Of a stretch of DNA of 64,000 nucleotides, positions 35,484 through 44,549 are shown piece by piece. Made by a program: the position numbers and the translations under genes. Source of the DNA: Piscirickettsiaceae bacterium (GTDB lineage: Bacteria; Pseudomonadota; Gammaproteobacteria; Nitrosococcales; Methylophagaceae); contig JABSQN010000002.1 of the NCBI GenBank assembly GCA_013215825.1, positions 124,001 to 188,000 on the forward strand, given 5' to 3'. Position 1 is the stretch's first letter. The number at the start of each line of letters is the position of its first letter. Below the pieces are notes generated by a model. The model ran no database searches and was not told the origin of the DNA. It saw only the letters and a program-made list of their open reading frames with translations.

Positions 35484-37077
35484 ACCACATAATAAAATAG
35501 CCTATCGTGTTGTAGCAATCTTACTTTTTACCGCGTTTCTAGTTGCATTGACCTCTTCATTTTTCTTTTACTCTTATACTTACAAGCAAGAAATGATGGC
35601 CATTCAGTCTAGCCTTGATCGTCTAGTAAATGCGGTCTCTAAAACCGCTGCCGTTGCTGCTTATCTTGATGATGAGGTTCTTGCACAGGAAGTCGTTAAT
35701 GGAATTGCTGCTGATAACTTTGTTAAATCAGTTTATTTACACTCACAAGATGCTGTAATTGCAAGCAATCAAACTTATGATGAACGTCTACTCTCGCCAG
35801 AAATTATAAAATATCCGCTTACTTCCCCTTTCTTTTCTGATGAAGAAGTAGGTCAGCTAATTATTCATGGCAACGTCGAACTGATTCGCTCTCAAGCTAG
35901 AAATATTGCCTTTGAGCACGCCACTCTCATTAGTATTCATTCTTTTATACTTATTTTTATTATATTATTTTTAATTAATAGTTATCTCATTTCAGCGATT
36001 AAACAACTGGCCCAACAGCTTCATTTCATTACCCCTGGTGATGGGCGCCGCTTAGAGTTACCACCCAAACATAATCAGGATGAAATCAGTGTCCTTGTAG
36101 ACGATATTAATACTCTTCTCAATTCTGCACAAAAACAGATCGATACAGAACGTACATTACGGTTCGATATTGAAAAGTTAGAAAAACGGTTTCGTACAAT
36201 TTTTGAACAGGGTAGTGGAGGAATTGCACTCATCAACTTTGATGGTTATTTACAAGTACATAACCCTTCATTTATGCATATTCTTGGTAAAGAACGCCTG
36301 AATCGATTAATAGATCAAAACAGTGAATCTGTCTTTGACGTTTTATCTCCAAATTCAAATAAACTCAGACAAGCAGCAAGTAATGCTTCAAAACAATTAC
36401 TCCCTGTTTCCATTGATTTATCACTAGAAGATGATCAGCAGCCTCGTTGGATACATTGCATGTTAACTCATATGAATAATGATATGGGAAACCCTGTTCT
36501 TGAATTAATATTACAAGATATTTCAGAACGCCGTTCTCGCGAACAAGAATTTAAAACTCAAGCCCAACGAGATCCTCTTACACACTTATATAATCGTCGT
36601 GCAGGGACAGATAAAATTCAGCACTTGTTAAACAATGCTCGTCAAAATAATTCTGAATTTGCTTTTTTTATGATTGATTTAGATAGCTTTAAACCCATTA
36701 ACGACAGCTATGGTCACGAAGCCGGAGATAGAGTATTAGTTGTGCTGGCAGATCGTCTTCAATCTAGTGTTCGTGCTGATGATATTGTTATCCGTTGGGG
36801 GGGCGATGAATTTTTAATAATGATTAGGCAAAGTAATCAGAATTTAGAAGCCAGCCATGTAGCAAAAAAACTGCTAACTATGATCCAAAAACCTATTGAG
36901 ATTTCCCCCTTAGTCGAAGTTCATGCGGGAGTAAGTATTGGTATAGCTATTTTCCCTCATGACAGTCCAGATATGGATACCCTAATCAGTTACGCCGATA
37001 AAGCCATGTACCACGTTAAGTCACATTCAAAAAATAATTTTATCCATTATTCGCAGTGCAAACATACTAGAAATTAG
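35473..37077 (+). CDS. Membrane diguanylate cyclase with CHASE8-like sensor and PAS domain
   Basis: A 534-residue cyclic di-GMP synthase. Two membrane segments (about 13-33 and 152-172) enclose a periplasmic sensor (AAYLDDEVLAQEVVNGI) of the CHASE8 type. A HAMP segment (about 175-230), a PAS domain (about 238-350) and a GGDEF domain (about 365-525) follow. The active-site motif is RWGGDEF and an inhibitory RxxD (RADD) lies five residues before it, so an active, product-inhibited enzyme is expected. Third gene of the porin/binding-protein/cyclase operon, overlapping the binding-protein gene by 11 bases; the periplasmic domain is a plausible docking site for that protein. Confidence 0.88.
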   Translation: MSIKPHNKIAYRVVAILLFTAFLVALTSSFFFYSYTYKQEMMAIQSSLDRLVNAVSKTAAVAAYLDDEVLAQEVVNGIAADNFVKSVYLHSQDAVIASNQTYDERLLSPEIIKYPLTSPFFSDEEVGQLIIHGNVELIRSQARNIAFEHATLISIHSFILIFIILFLINSYLISAIKQLAQQLHFITPGDGRRLELPPKHNQDEISVLVDDINTLLNSAQKQIDTERTLRFDIEKLEKRFRTIFEQGSGGIALINFDGYLQVHNPSFMHILGKERLNRLIDQNSESVFDVLSPNSNKLRQAASNASKQLLPVSIDLSLEDDQQPRWIHCMLTHMNNDMGNPVLELILQDISERRSREQEFKTQAQRDPLTHLYNRRAGTDKIQHLLNNARQNNSEFAFFMIDLDSFKPINDSYGHEAGDRVLVVLADRLQSSVRADDIVIRWGGDEFLIMIRQSNQNLEASHVAKKLLTMIQKPIEISPLVEVHAGVSIGIAIFPHDSPDMDTLISYADKAMYHVKSHSKNNFIHYSQCKHTRN

Positions 37078-37292
37078 ACTCATTCGCTTAAGTACGTTGA
37101 GGCTAACCCTCTTATCTCTATCGAGACTTTTATACTTCTAACTTAAAATCCTTGGAACAATTATTAAAATAACAAGTCTAAGCAGTAACTTAGAGAATGG
37201 TAGACATTAGATGAAATAAACTTCATGTTTAAGATTTCATTAATCTAGTTCATCTATATATGGAACTATCAAGACTGATAGGAGACTATCAA

Positions 37293-37595
37293 ATGAACAC
37301 TTTTAATTATCAAGCTATCGAAGTTATTCCAGGAAAGGACTGCAACTGTGCCTTATCAAAGTATGCCGGCAAGCGAATGCTTTACAGCGAGGTTCTTGAA
37401 TTATCCACAAACTTACTCTCAACCTGTAGTTGTACATTCAAGCATTATGAAGATCGCAGACATAGATGTGACAGAAGAAAATTTGACACTGATAACCTGT
37501 CATTAAACCCTCATGGTCGAATTCGACTTTATGGCAGACGAGTAGTTGATATACATAACCGTTCACGAGATCGCTTTGCTAAAACAATGATATAG
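37293..37595 (+). CDS. Small Cys/Arg-rich conserved protein
   Basis: Starting at the ATG at 37293, which has GGAGA upstream, the product has 100 residues. A CNC pair near 16-18, CSCTFKHYEDRRH near 46-58 and a second RRKFD segment follow. The core Cx1CxxKHYEDRR...DRR pattern is found in uncharacterised small gammaproteobacterial proteins; function is unknown. The cysteines and histidines suggest metal or Fe-S binding. It lies 215 bp after the cyclase and is followed by a structured intergenic element. Confidence 0.55.
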   Translation: MNTFNYQAIEVIPGKDCNCALSKYAGKRMLYSEVLELSTNLLSTCSCTFKHYEDRRHRCDRRKFDTDNLSLNPHGRIRLYGRRVVDIHNRSRDRFAKTMI

Positions 37596-37626
37596 ACAAC
37601 ATTTACAGGGTTATTTTACATTAGGA

Positions 37627-37680
37627 AAACTGGCACGGCTGCAAAGCCGATGGATTTCAAGTAGCCCTACCCTACAGTTT
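37627..37680. other. Possible structured RNA or terminator element between convergent genes
   Basis: AAACTG and CAGTTT close a 54-base structure that contains a CGGCT-GCAA-AGCCG hairpin with a GNRA loop and a GTAG/CTAC hairpin. The core CACGGCTGCAAAGCCGATGG partly resembles sequence in c-di-GMP-I riboswitches, but the first conserved half (CACGCACAGGGCAAACC) is absent. It may simply terminate the GGDEF-EAL transcript. Confidence 0.4.
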
Positions 37681-37682
37681 AT

Positions 37683-39968
37683 TTATATCTGCCAAGCATC
37701 ATCGGGCTTCCAGTCATCCACCCACGCAGGAATATCACAGGCAGGCATCGGTTTAGCAATACCATAACCTTGTGCTAATTCGCAGCCCAGTTGCAAGAGT
37801 GCTGTGCCATGTGCAACCGTTTCCACACCTTCAGCAATCACATCACGTCTGAATGTTTTCGCTAAGCCGATGACGCCCTCAACAATGGCTAAATCATCCA
37901 GGTCAGTCAACATATCTCGAACGAAGGTCTGGTCTATTTTAATTAAGCTGGCTGGTAAATGTCTCAGGTAAGTCAGGGAGGAATAGCCTGTGCCAAAATC
38001 ATCTAAGGCAAAGTTTACGCCTAGCGCTATACAGGCATTCATTGTGGCTGAAACAGAAGCTATGTCATCTAAGGCGCTTGTTTCGAGCACCTCTAGCTCT
38101 AAATAGCAGGGCTCAACATCTGGGTGAGCAGCTAGTAGCGTGGTGAGCCTATCGGTAAAGTCAGACTGCTGTAATTGTACTGCTGCAATGTTTACACTGA
38201 TGCTTATAGGGAGATTAAGCCCCATTTCTTGCCAGTGGCTTATTTGTGTCAGCGCAGTATCAATAACCCATTCACCCATTTCAATCATCATGGTGTGATT
38301 TTCAATGATAGGCAAAAACGCGAGTGGGCTTAATAAGCCTTGCTCTGGATGCTGCCAGCGAATAAGCGCCTCAACACCCGTGACCGACCCTGTTCGCATA
38401 TTAACTTTAGGCTGATAATGAAGCACAAATTGATGCTCATCTAATGCAATGCGAATAGCTTCTAGACTTTCTCGCTGTACTTTAACCGCGTCATCTTGCA
38501 CGGTATCAAATAAGTGATAATGGTTCTTGCCCGATTCTTTAGCCACATACATGGCTTGGTCTGCATGACGTAAGAGTATGTCAGCATCCGCACTGTCTTG
38601 CGGGTAGAGGGTGACGCCAATACTGGCTGATACATTTAATACAATGTCATCGACGGTGACAGGTTCAGATGCTGCCAGTAACAACCTTTCTAATACCGGT
38701 TCACAGTCTTCAACTTTGGCTAAATCAGCTAATACAGCCACAAATTCATCACCGCCAAAACGGGCTAAGGTATCCCCTTCACGTAACGCCTCTTTCATGC
38801 GAAGTGAGAGTGCAATCAGTAGTTCATCGCCCACATCATGACCATGAGCATCATTGACGGCTTTAAACCCATCTAAATCTAAAAATACGACAGCGAGTGA
38901 CTGCTCGTGGCGACTACATTGCAGCATAGCTTGGGATAACCGATCAGCAAGTAATACACGGTTAGGTAGATTGGTTAGTAAGTCGTAATGGGCATTGCGT
39001 TCTAATTGACCCTGATGCTCTTTTATCAATGTAATATCAGTGAATAATCCAACGTAGTTGCTTATTTTACCACTCGCATCTTTGACTGAACTAATGTTGA
39101 GCAATTCGGCATAGACTTCACCATTTTTACGGCGATTCCATACTTCACCAGACCAGAATCCTTTTTCCTGTATCTCTTTCCACATGTCGACATAAAATCC
39201 AGGGGACTGCCTGCCTGATTTGAGAATACGTGAGGTTTGTCCAATCGCTTCTTTACGGCTGTACCCTGTCGTCTGTGTGAAAGCATCGTTTACGTCAATA
39301 ATGATACCTTTAGCATCGGTAATAGTGATGCCTTCACTGGCGTTGGTAAAGACTTTGGCCAACAGCTTTTGTTTGTCTTCAGCTTGCTTGCGCTCGGTGA
39401 TGTCGGTATGTACACCCACTATGCGTAGCGGTTTCCCGGCGGCATTGCGTGTAATCACTATTCTTCGGTCGAGTATCCACTTGTAGCTGCCGTCCTTGCA
39501 GCGTATGCGGTGTTGGTTACTGTAAGTGGCCGTCTGGCCATCGAGGTGTGGTTGCAGATCAGCCATCACGCGAGGCATATCCTTCTGATGGACGCGACTG
39601 GACCACTCATTGAGTTCAGTGCCGATTTCGTCTTCAGCATACCCCAGCATTTCTTTCCAGCGTTTAGAATAGACGACTTGGTCAGTTTGTATGTTCCAGT
39701 GCCATACACCATCACCGGAACCTTCTAAAGCAAAGCGCCAACGCTCTCCATTTTGGTTTATAGCCTTCAGCTGGCGTTGAGCAAGCCAAAATAGGAGGAC
39801 GGTAGTAGCAATGATATAAAACCAATCTTTTACTATTTTTAGTTGATTTATGGCCTCATCACTACTAAAGAAGTATGTAAGCGCGTTATCAGAAGCGAGT
39901 ATCCATATAGCTCCTACAGTCATGTAGATTAATGATATTTTTGCAGCAGATTGCCATGGGCTACTCAT
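37683..39968 (-). CDS. GGDEF-EAL protein with two PAS domains
   Basis: A 761-residue protein that could make and degrade cyclic di-GMP. Two N-terminal membrane segments (about 8-28 and 43-62) are followed by two PAS/PAC units (about 75-195 and 200-320), a GGDEF domain with RFGGDEF and an upstream RxxD I-site (REGD), and an EAL domain (about 510-755). The EAL catalytic set is complete: GVEALIRWQH, SVNIAA, LEVLETS, DDFGTGYSS, IKIDQTFV and AEGVET. Phosphodiesterase activity is thus likely; cyclase activity is possible. It converges on the small Cys-rich protein gene. Confidence 0.93.
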   Translation of the reverse strand: MSSPWQSAAKISLIYMTVGAIWILASDNALTYFFSSDEAINQLKIVKDWFYIIATTVLLFWLAQRQLKAINQNGERWRFALEGSGDGVWHWNIQTDQVVYSKRWKEMLGYAEDEIGTELNEWSSRVHQKDMPRVMADLQPHLDGQTATYSNQHRIRCKDGSYKWILDRRIVITRNAAGKPLRIVGVHTDITERKQAEDKQKLLAKVFTNASEGITITDAKGIIIDVNDAFTQTTGYSRKEAIGQTSRILKSGRQSPGFYVDMWKEIQEKGFWSGEVWNRRKNGEVYAELLNISSVKDASGKISNYVGLFTDITLIKEHQGQLERNAHYDLLTNLPNRVLLADRLSQAMLQCSRHEQSLAVVFLDLDGFKAVNDAHGHDVGDELLIALSLRMKEALREGDTLARFGGDEFVAVLADLAKVEDCEPVLERLLLAASEPVTVDDIVLNVSASIGVTLYPQDSADADILLRHADQAMYVAKESGKNHYHLFDTVQDDAVKVQRESLEAIRIALDEHQFVLHYQPKVNMRTGSVTGVEALIRWQHPEQGLLSPLAFLPIIENHTMMIEMGEWVIDTALTQISHWQEMGLNLPISISVNIAAVQLQQSDFTDRLTTLLAAHPDVEPCYLELEVLETSALDDIASVSATMNACIALGVNFALDDFGTGYSSLTYLRHLPASLIKIDQTFVRDMLTDLDDLAIVEGVIGLAKTFRRDVIAEGVETVAHGTALLQLGCELAQGYGIAKPMPACDIPAWVDDWKPDDAWQI

Positions 39969-40193
39969 GGGCTAGACCGGTAATTAGATTCATTTAAACA
40001 CATGAGAATAGTATGTGGTATTTCCCTCAATTTCGTCAAATATAATTTAAATCAGTTTACCAAACAACGGATATTGAGAATCAATTTCCTTGCTGCTTAG
40101 TCGGCCTCTCATCGCTAGAATCTACTACTAACTAAAAAGTGCGATCAAGAGGATCCGTAGCATGCCACTTAACAATATTGTAATCTGTTGGTC
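39969..40193. other. Intergenic region without recognisable gene
   Basis: AT-rich sequence upstream of the GGDEF-EAL gene. I see no gene here; promoters for the GGDEF-EAL gene are expected in it but no convincing pair of boxes stands out. Confidence 0.5.
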
Positions 40194-40390
40194 ATGATCG
40201 GAGAGCGCTACGAAACGCACAATACGACACCACAGAATAACAATGTTAATCAACAAGTTATAGCGGTATTGTTATCGGGCTTCATCTTGGTCTCATTGGT
40301 GTTTTTATTATGTTAACCCCATGGCAACTGTCCCCAGGATACGTATTTGACACCCGATCAATTTTACTGGCTATTTCGGGGCTCTACTAA
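40194..40390 (+). pseudogene. Remnant of a 5TM-LYT (LytS-like) membrane sensor, probably of a GGDEF protein
   Basis: From ATG 40194 the frame reads MIGERYETHNTTPQNN and then shifts into IVIGLHLGLIGVFIMLTPWQLSPGYVFDTRSILLAISGLY with a stop at 40388-40390. The LSPGYVFDTRS-type motif and neighbouring helices are those of the 5TM-LYT domain that senses ligands in LytS kinases and some diguanylate cyclases. Only the first helices remain, with one frameshift; the stop falls where the conserved GLFFG would continue. Confidence 0.6.
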
Positions 40391-40410
40391 TGATTAAGAG
40401 CTTTTCAGTT

Positions 40411-41124
40411 TTAATTGAGCATTACACCAATACGTCGAGCCACTTCTTCATAGGCTTCAATAACGCCACCGAGTCCTTGACGAAAACGGTCTTTATCTAG
40501 TTTTTTACGTGTTTTGGCATCCCATAGGCGGCAACCATCGGGGCTAAACTCATCGCCTAAAATCACGTCACCTTTGAATAGTCCAAATTCAAGTTTATAG
40601 TCGACTAGAATCATACCTGCATCCGCAAATAACTTTGTAAGCTCTACATTAACTTTAAACGTTAACTCTTTCATTTTGCTTACAGATTCAGCACTTGCCC
40701 AGCCAAATGTTTCAATATGATATTCGTTAATCATTGGATCATGAAGTTCATCATTTTTCAGGAAAAACTCAAAGATTGGTGGGCTTAATTCCATGCCATC
40801 TTCAACACCTAAACGACGACATAAACTACCCGATGCCACATTTCTCACCACACATTCAACTGGCATCATTTCCATACGTTTTACAACTGATTCATTGGCA
40901 TTAAACAGCTTTTCGAAATGCGTCGGGATCCCTGCCTTGCTAAGGTGTTCCATAATGAAGGCATTAAATTTGTTATTTACTTCACCTTTACGGCTGAGTT
41001 GTTCAATTTTTTCACCATCAAATGCCGATGTATCATCACGAAAGCTCATAATGACATAATCATCATTATCGGTGGCATAAATACTTTTCGCTTTACCTTT
41101 GAATAATTCTTGTTTCTTTTCCAT
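40411..41124 (-). CDS. purC: Phosphoribosylaminoimidazole-succinocarboxamide synthase PurC
   Basis: Purine pathway enzyme joining CAIR and aspartate. I place the start at the ATG at 41124 (AAGAGA site, 237 residues), matching the family N-terminus [18 protein letters not shown]; 19 extra residues from an upstream ATG lack homology. Motifs [22 protein letters not shown] and LVDYKLEFG with [12 protein letters not shown] are present. Last gene of the dapA-bamC-MBL-purC operon typical of gammaproteobacteria. Confidence 0.96.
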   Translation of the reverse strand: MEKKQELFKGKAKSIYATDNDDYVIMSFRDDTSAFDGEKIEQLSRKGEVNNKFNAFIMEHLSKAGIPTHFEKLFNANESVVKRMEMMPVECVVRNVASGSLCRRLGVEDGMELSPPIFEFFLKNDELHDPMINEYHIETFGWASAESVSKMKELTFKVNVELTKLFADAGMILVDYKLEFGLFKGDVILGDEFSPDGCRLWDAKTRKKLDKDRFRQGLGGVIEAYEEVARRIGVMLN

Positions 41125-41137
41125 TTCGATTATCTCT

Positions 41138-41899
41138 TTAGATTGTTTCGCGCCAGCTAAACCCTGTTTCTTGCTCTGCAATGCCTATCCAGCTTTGATC
41201 ACAGTTTAATGCTTGTGCAAACAAGGGGCTAACTATATTTGGCGAATTGTTTTTTTCACTTAAATGCATTGCAATAATGTGTTGCAATTTAGATGTATCA
41301 ATTTTTTCCAGTATTTTAGCTGATTGTACGTTATTTAGGTGGCCAAGTCGGCTAGATACGCGGTATTTCAAATGGTCATGATAGTCACTATTATCAAGCA
41401 TTTCCATATCATGGTTTGCTTCTAATAATAAGGCATCACAGGCAGATAGTGCTTGTTCAATGATGGGCGTACTAATGCCAACATCAGTTAACAAGCCCAC
41501 TTTATGTTTGCCATCATGAAAGACAAACTGGCTGGGTTCTCGCGCATCATGCGGCACAGGAAATGGATGCACTTCAATATCGTTAATCGTAAATACATCG
41601 TGACTACTAATTTCGGTGACTAAACTAGCGACATCTGCCGCTAAATAAGAGGCCGTCCCTGCTGTTGCATATACCGGGATTTGATATTTGCGTGCCAGAA
41701 CACGTACGCCATTAATATGATCGCCATGTTCATGTGTAACAAGGATAGCAGTTAACTTACTGGCATCAAATTCAATACGTTGTAAGCGTTTTTCAGTTTC
41801 ACGAGCAGAAAAACCACAATCGATTAATAATGTGGTTTCTCCCTGTGAAATCAGTGTTGCATTACCTTTACTACCACTCCCAAGTGAAGCAAATCGCAT
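41138..41899 (-). CDS. MBL-fold metallohydrolase, YycJ/WalJ type
   Basis: A 253-residue metallo-beta-lactamase fold protein. The metal site is THEHGDH near residues 55-61 with a further His in VPHDAREP, an Asp in LLTDVG and a final His in IAMHLSEKN. It begins with [16 protein letters not shown], the signature of the YycJ group, where some members act as 5'-to-3' exonucleases in mismatch repair. It overlaps bamC by 1 base and precedes purC by 13 bp in one operon. Confidence 0.87.
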   Translation of the reverse strand: MRFASLGSGSKGNATLISQGETTLLIDCGFSARETEKRLQRIEFDASKLTAILVTHEHGDHINGVRVLARKYQIPVYATAGTASYLAADVASLVTEISSHDVFTINDIEVHPFPVPHDAREPSQFVFHDGKHKVGLLTDVGISTPIIEQALSACDALLLEANHDMEMLDNSDYHDHLKYRVSSRLGHLNNVQSAKILEKIDTSKLQHIIAMHLSEKNNSPNIVSPLFAQALNCDQSWIGIAEQETGFSWRETI

Positions 41900-42927
41900 T
41901 ATTGTGCTAACTGTTCCTGCATCAAGCTTAATAAACGCTTAGCAGTATCTGTCGATATTCTTACTTCTTCAGTATCTAAGATAATGATCTTCGTTTCTTC
42001 TGCATCAGAAATCAGCTTAATATAATAAAACTCTTCTGGTGATATATCTTCATCATCACGCCAAAATGCGAGCGAGTCCAAAATACCTTTATCATCTTCT
42101 TTCGCTTCATTGAAGGGATCAATATAACGAACGAAATAAGAGCCTCGTGAACGATCACGATCTTCAACCGAAAAGCCTTTGCTGTCTAATATGCGTCCAA
42201 CACGTTTCCATACATCGGTAAAGTCTTGCTCAACTTGCAATGATTGATGTCCACCGGTTTCGTCAATCAGTGTTGCATTGATAACGGCAATATGAGGTTG
42301 GCTTTGCTGTTCTATTTTCGCTTGTTTCTGTACTTCTTGATGTAAACCACCTAAAAAATCAGCTAGTTGACGTAACATAGCCTCATCTTTTTGTGAAACA
42401 ACCTCAAAACTAGCACCGCTAACAAATACTTTTGAACGTTTTAATGTGTCACCTCGTTCAATACGAACACGATAAGCATAATCATCACTACCGACTTCTG
42501 TATCCATCATACCGATACGGATGTCTTGGCGTTTAAGCGCAACGCCTTTTTGTTGCCAGAAATCTAACACATTCTGCCACGTTACTTCACGCTCACTGGG
42601 CACCATTAAATGACGTTTTTTACCTTCGCCTATTAATGCTGGCTTTGTTTCTGGCGTGATATTGTATTTGCTGGCTAATGGATTAGTCGCTGCTTCTTCA
42701 AATTCAGAATACGTTGCTGAACTCCTTTGCGTATTCGCAATATCATCATTAATACGTGATGTACTCAAATCCGGCGGCACATCAAGCGGTGGCATTGTTT
42801 CAGCCCGACGGTATTCTTTTGTATTATCGGGCACAACGTCATCAATGGCGGGTAACGCTCCACAACCAGCGATTGCAGTAGCCAATAATACGGCCAAGGA
42901 AGTAACTTTAAAATGTTTCAAGTTCAT
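41899..42927 (-). CDS. bamC: Outer membrane assembly lipoprotein BamC
   Basis: Component of the BAM complex that inserts outer-membrane barrels. The ATG at 42927 gives 342 residues with a lipoprotein signal MNLKHFKVTSLAVLLATAIAGC, the lipobox TAIAGC marking the acylated Cys; a GTG at 42945 would only extend the signal peptide. The long unstructured N-terminal stretch with PPDLS is followed by two helix-grip domains (about 105-215 and 225-342). Position after dapA is the classical nlpB arrangement. Confidence 0.92.
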   Translation of the reverse strand: MNLKHFKVTSLAVLLATAIAGCGALPAIDDVVPDNTKEYRRAETMPPLDVPPDLSTSRINDDIANTQRSSATYSEFEEAATNPLASKYNITPETKPALIGEGKKRHLMVPSEREVTWQNVLDFWQQKGVALKRQDIRIGMMDTEVGSDDYAYRVRIERGDTLKRSKVFVSGASFEVVSQKDEAMLRQLADFLGGLHQEVQKQAKIEQQSQPHIAVINATLIDETGGHQSLQVEQDFTDVWKRVGRILDSKGFSVEDRDRSRGSYFVRYIDPFNEAKEDDKGILDSLAFWRDDEDISPEEFYYIKLISDAEETKIIILDTEEVRISTDTAKRLLSLMQEQLAQ

Positions 42928-42947
42928 GTAGTTAAGTTCACTCACAA

Positions 42948-43826
42948 TTAATTTAATACACCAGCAGACTGTAAAGCCTCACGCACTGGTTGATGATAGT
43001 TTTTTGATAACACGGTCATTGGTAATCGAATACCAGTAGGAATCAAATCCATTTCTGTTAATGCCCATTTGACTGGAATTGGATTGGCTTCAACAAATAA
43101 ACGTTCATGCAATAACGCTAAATCATTATTGATCTGACGCGCTTTATCCGCATCACCGGCTAAAGCTGCCGCACACATTTCATGCATTTTAGCAGGTGCA
43201 ACGTTGGCTGTAACCGAAATCACACCCTGCCCGCCTGATAAAATAAACTCTACTGTATTGGCATCTTCCCCGGTATAAAGTTCAATATTATCACCACACA
43301 ATGATTTAATCTGCTCAACCCGTGCTAATTCACCGGTTGCTTCTTTAATACCGATAATATTCGAGATTGGAGCAAGACGAGCCACTGTTTCTGGCAACAA
43401 ATCACAGGCTGTACGACTGGGCACATTATAGAGGATCTGCGGAATATCAACGGCTTCAGCAATCGCTTTATAATGCAAATATAAGCCTTCTTGCGTGGGC
43501 TTATTGTAATAAGGCGTTACTAATAACACCGCATCGACACCTAAATCTTTGGCGTATTGCGTAAGCTCGATTGCCTCACTGGTCGAATTGGCACCCGTAC
43601 CAGCAATCACCGGAACACGTCCATTGACGCACGTAATAACCTGCTCAATAACCGCACAATGCTCTTTCACAGTCAGTGTTGCCGACTCGCCTGTTGTGCC
43701 AACAGCGACAATAGCATCGGTACCATTACTGATATGAAATTCAATTAAAGTCTTTAGGCAATCACTATCCAACGAGCCATCGGCTCTCATTGGTGTGACT
43801 AGTGCTACCATACTGCCACTAAACAT
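42948..43826 (-). CDS. dapA: 4-hydroxy-tetrahydrodipicolinate synthase
   Basis: First committed enzyme of lysine/diaminopimelate synthesis; condenses pyruvate and aspartate semialdehyde. The 292 residues contain GTTGESATL near 44, the catalytic Tyr in LYNVPSRTACD near 133, and the Schiff-base Lys in IGIKEATGEL near 161. It leads the dapA-bamC-MBL-purC operon and is divergent from bcp. Confidence 0.97.
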   Translation of the reverse strand: MFSGSMVALVTPMRADGSLDSDCLKTLIEFHISNGTDAIVAVGTTGESATLTVKEHCAVIEQVITCVNGRVPVIAGTGANSTSEAIELTQYAKDLGVDAVLLVTPYYNKPTQEGLYLHYKAIAEAVDIPQILYNVPSRTACDLLPETVARLAPISNIIGIKEATGELARVEQIKSLCGDNIELYTGEDANTVEFILSGGQGVISVTANVAPAKMHEMCAAALAGDADKARQINNDLALLHERLFVEANPIPVKWALTEMDLIPTGIRLPMTVLSKNYHQPVREALQSAGVLN

Positions 43827-43937
43827 GTTGACGAGACTCCAAAAAATAAAGGGGGAATGGTACTTTGCCAGCTACAAGATGACAAGTTTAGCATCACTTG
43901 TGTAGAGTATCTTCATCTATCAATTCAGGAGCAATCA

Positions 43938-44405
43938 ATGAGCAACCTTCAACTTAATAAAGCCGTACCCGATTTTGAACTACCTAGTACTGGTGATACT
44001 GTTTTCCGCTTGTCCGAGCATAAAGGTAAAAATATTGTTATTTACTTCTATCCCAAAGACAACACGCCCGGCTGTACACTTGAGGGGCAAAACTTTAGAG
44101 ACAATATAGAAGAATTTAATGCCCACAATACGATCATTATAGGCGTGTCACGCGATAGCGTGCGGGTACATGAAAACTTCAAAGCTAAACAAGCGTTCCC
44201 TTTTGAACTTCTTTCTGATGCAGATGAACTGGCTTGTGGACTTTTCGATGTACTTCATCTAAAAAAGAATTATGGCCGTGAATATATGGGAATTGTGCGC
44301 AGTACCTTTTTAATTGATAGTGACGGTGTTTTGCGACAAGAATGGCGTAAGGTCAAAGTAAAAGAACACCTTAGCGAAGTTTTAGATGCCGTAAAGGCAC
44401 TTTAA
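43938..44405 (+). CDS. bcp: Bcp/PrxQ-type peroxiredoxin
   Basis: A 155-residue thiol peroxidase starting at ATG 43938, which has AGGAG upstream; a longer reading from 43857 has no site. The peroxidatic Cys lies in DNTPGCTLEGQNFRD near residue 46. The second cysteine that Bcp proteins usually have five residues later is missing (QN instead of C in this stretch), so this is a 1-Cys form or resolves with another thiol. It is divergent from dapA and ends at a terminator. Confidence 0.92.
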   Translation: MSNLQLNKAVPDFELPSTGDTVFRLSEHKGKNIVIYFYPKDNTPGCTLEGQNFRDNIEEFNAHNTIIIGVSRDSVRVHENFKAKQAFPFELLSDADELACGLFDVLHLKKNYGREYMGIVRSTFLIDSDGVLRQEWRKVKVKEHLSEVLDAVKAL

Positions 44406-44411
44406 GCACGT

Positions 44412-44451
44412 ACTGCCCTTTTGAAAAACTTTTTAAAAGGGCAGTTTTTTT
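44412..44451 (+). terminator. Rho-independent terminator of bcp
   Basis: ACTGCCCTTTT and AAAAGGGCAGT form a perfect 11-bp stem with a 12-base loop, followed by seven T, 6 bp after the stop codon. Confidence 0.92.
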
Positions 44452-44503
44452 CAAATTCCATCAAGCCCCGCCACCCCTAAGATTGCACAATATTCACCAA
44501 AAG

Positions 44504-44534
44504 TTATCCACAGATAGTCCCCAGCTTATTCACC
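44504..44534 (+). promoter_or_regulatory. DnaA boxes upstream of nrdA
   Basis: A perfect DnaA box TTATCCACA at 44504-44512 and a one-mismatch box TTATTCACC at 44526-44534; a weaker ATATTCACC lies at 44490-44498. E. coli nrdAB is regulated by DnaA through boxes of this kind in its promoter, so the same link between replication initiation and nucleotide supply is likely here. Confidence 0.65.
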
Positions 44535-44549
44535 GCAAGGTATTCCAAA

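Noticed and set aside
37627-37680. A full c-di-GMP-I riboswitch
   Set aside because: The CACGCACAGGGCAAACC half and the P2 tetraloop-receptor pair are missing; only a GCAAAGCC core is seen.
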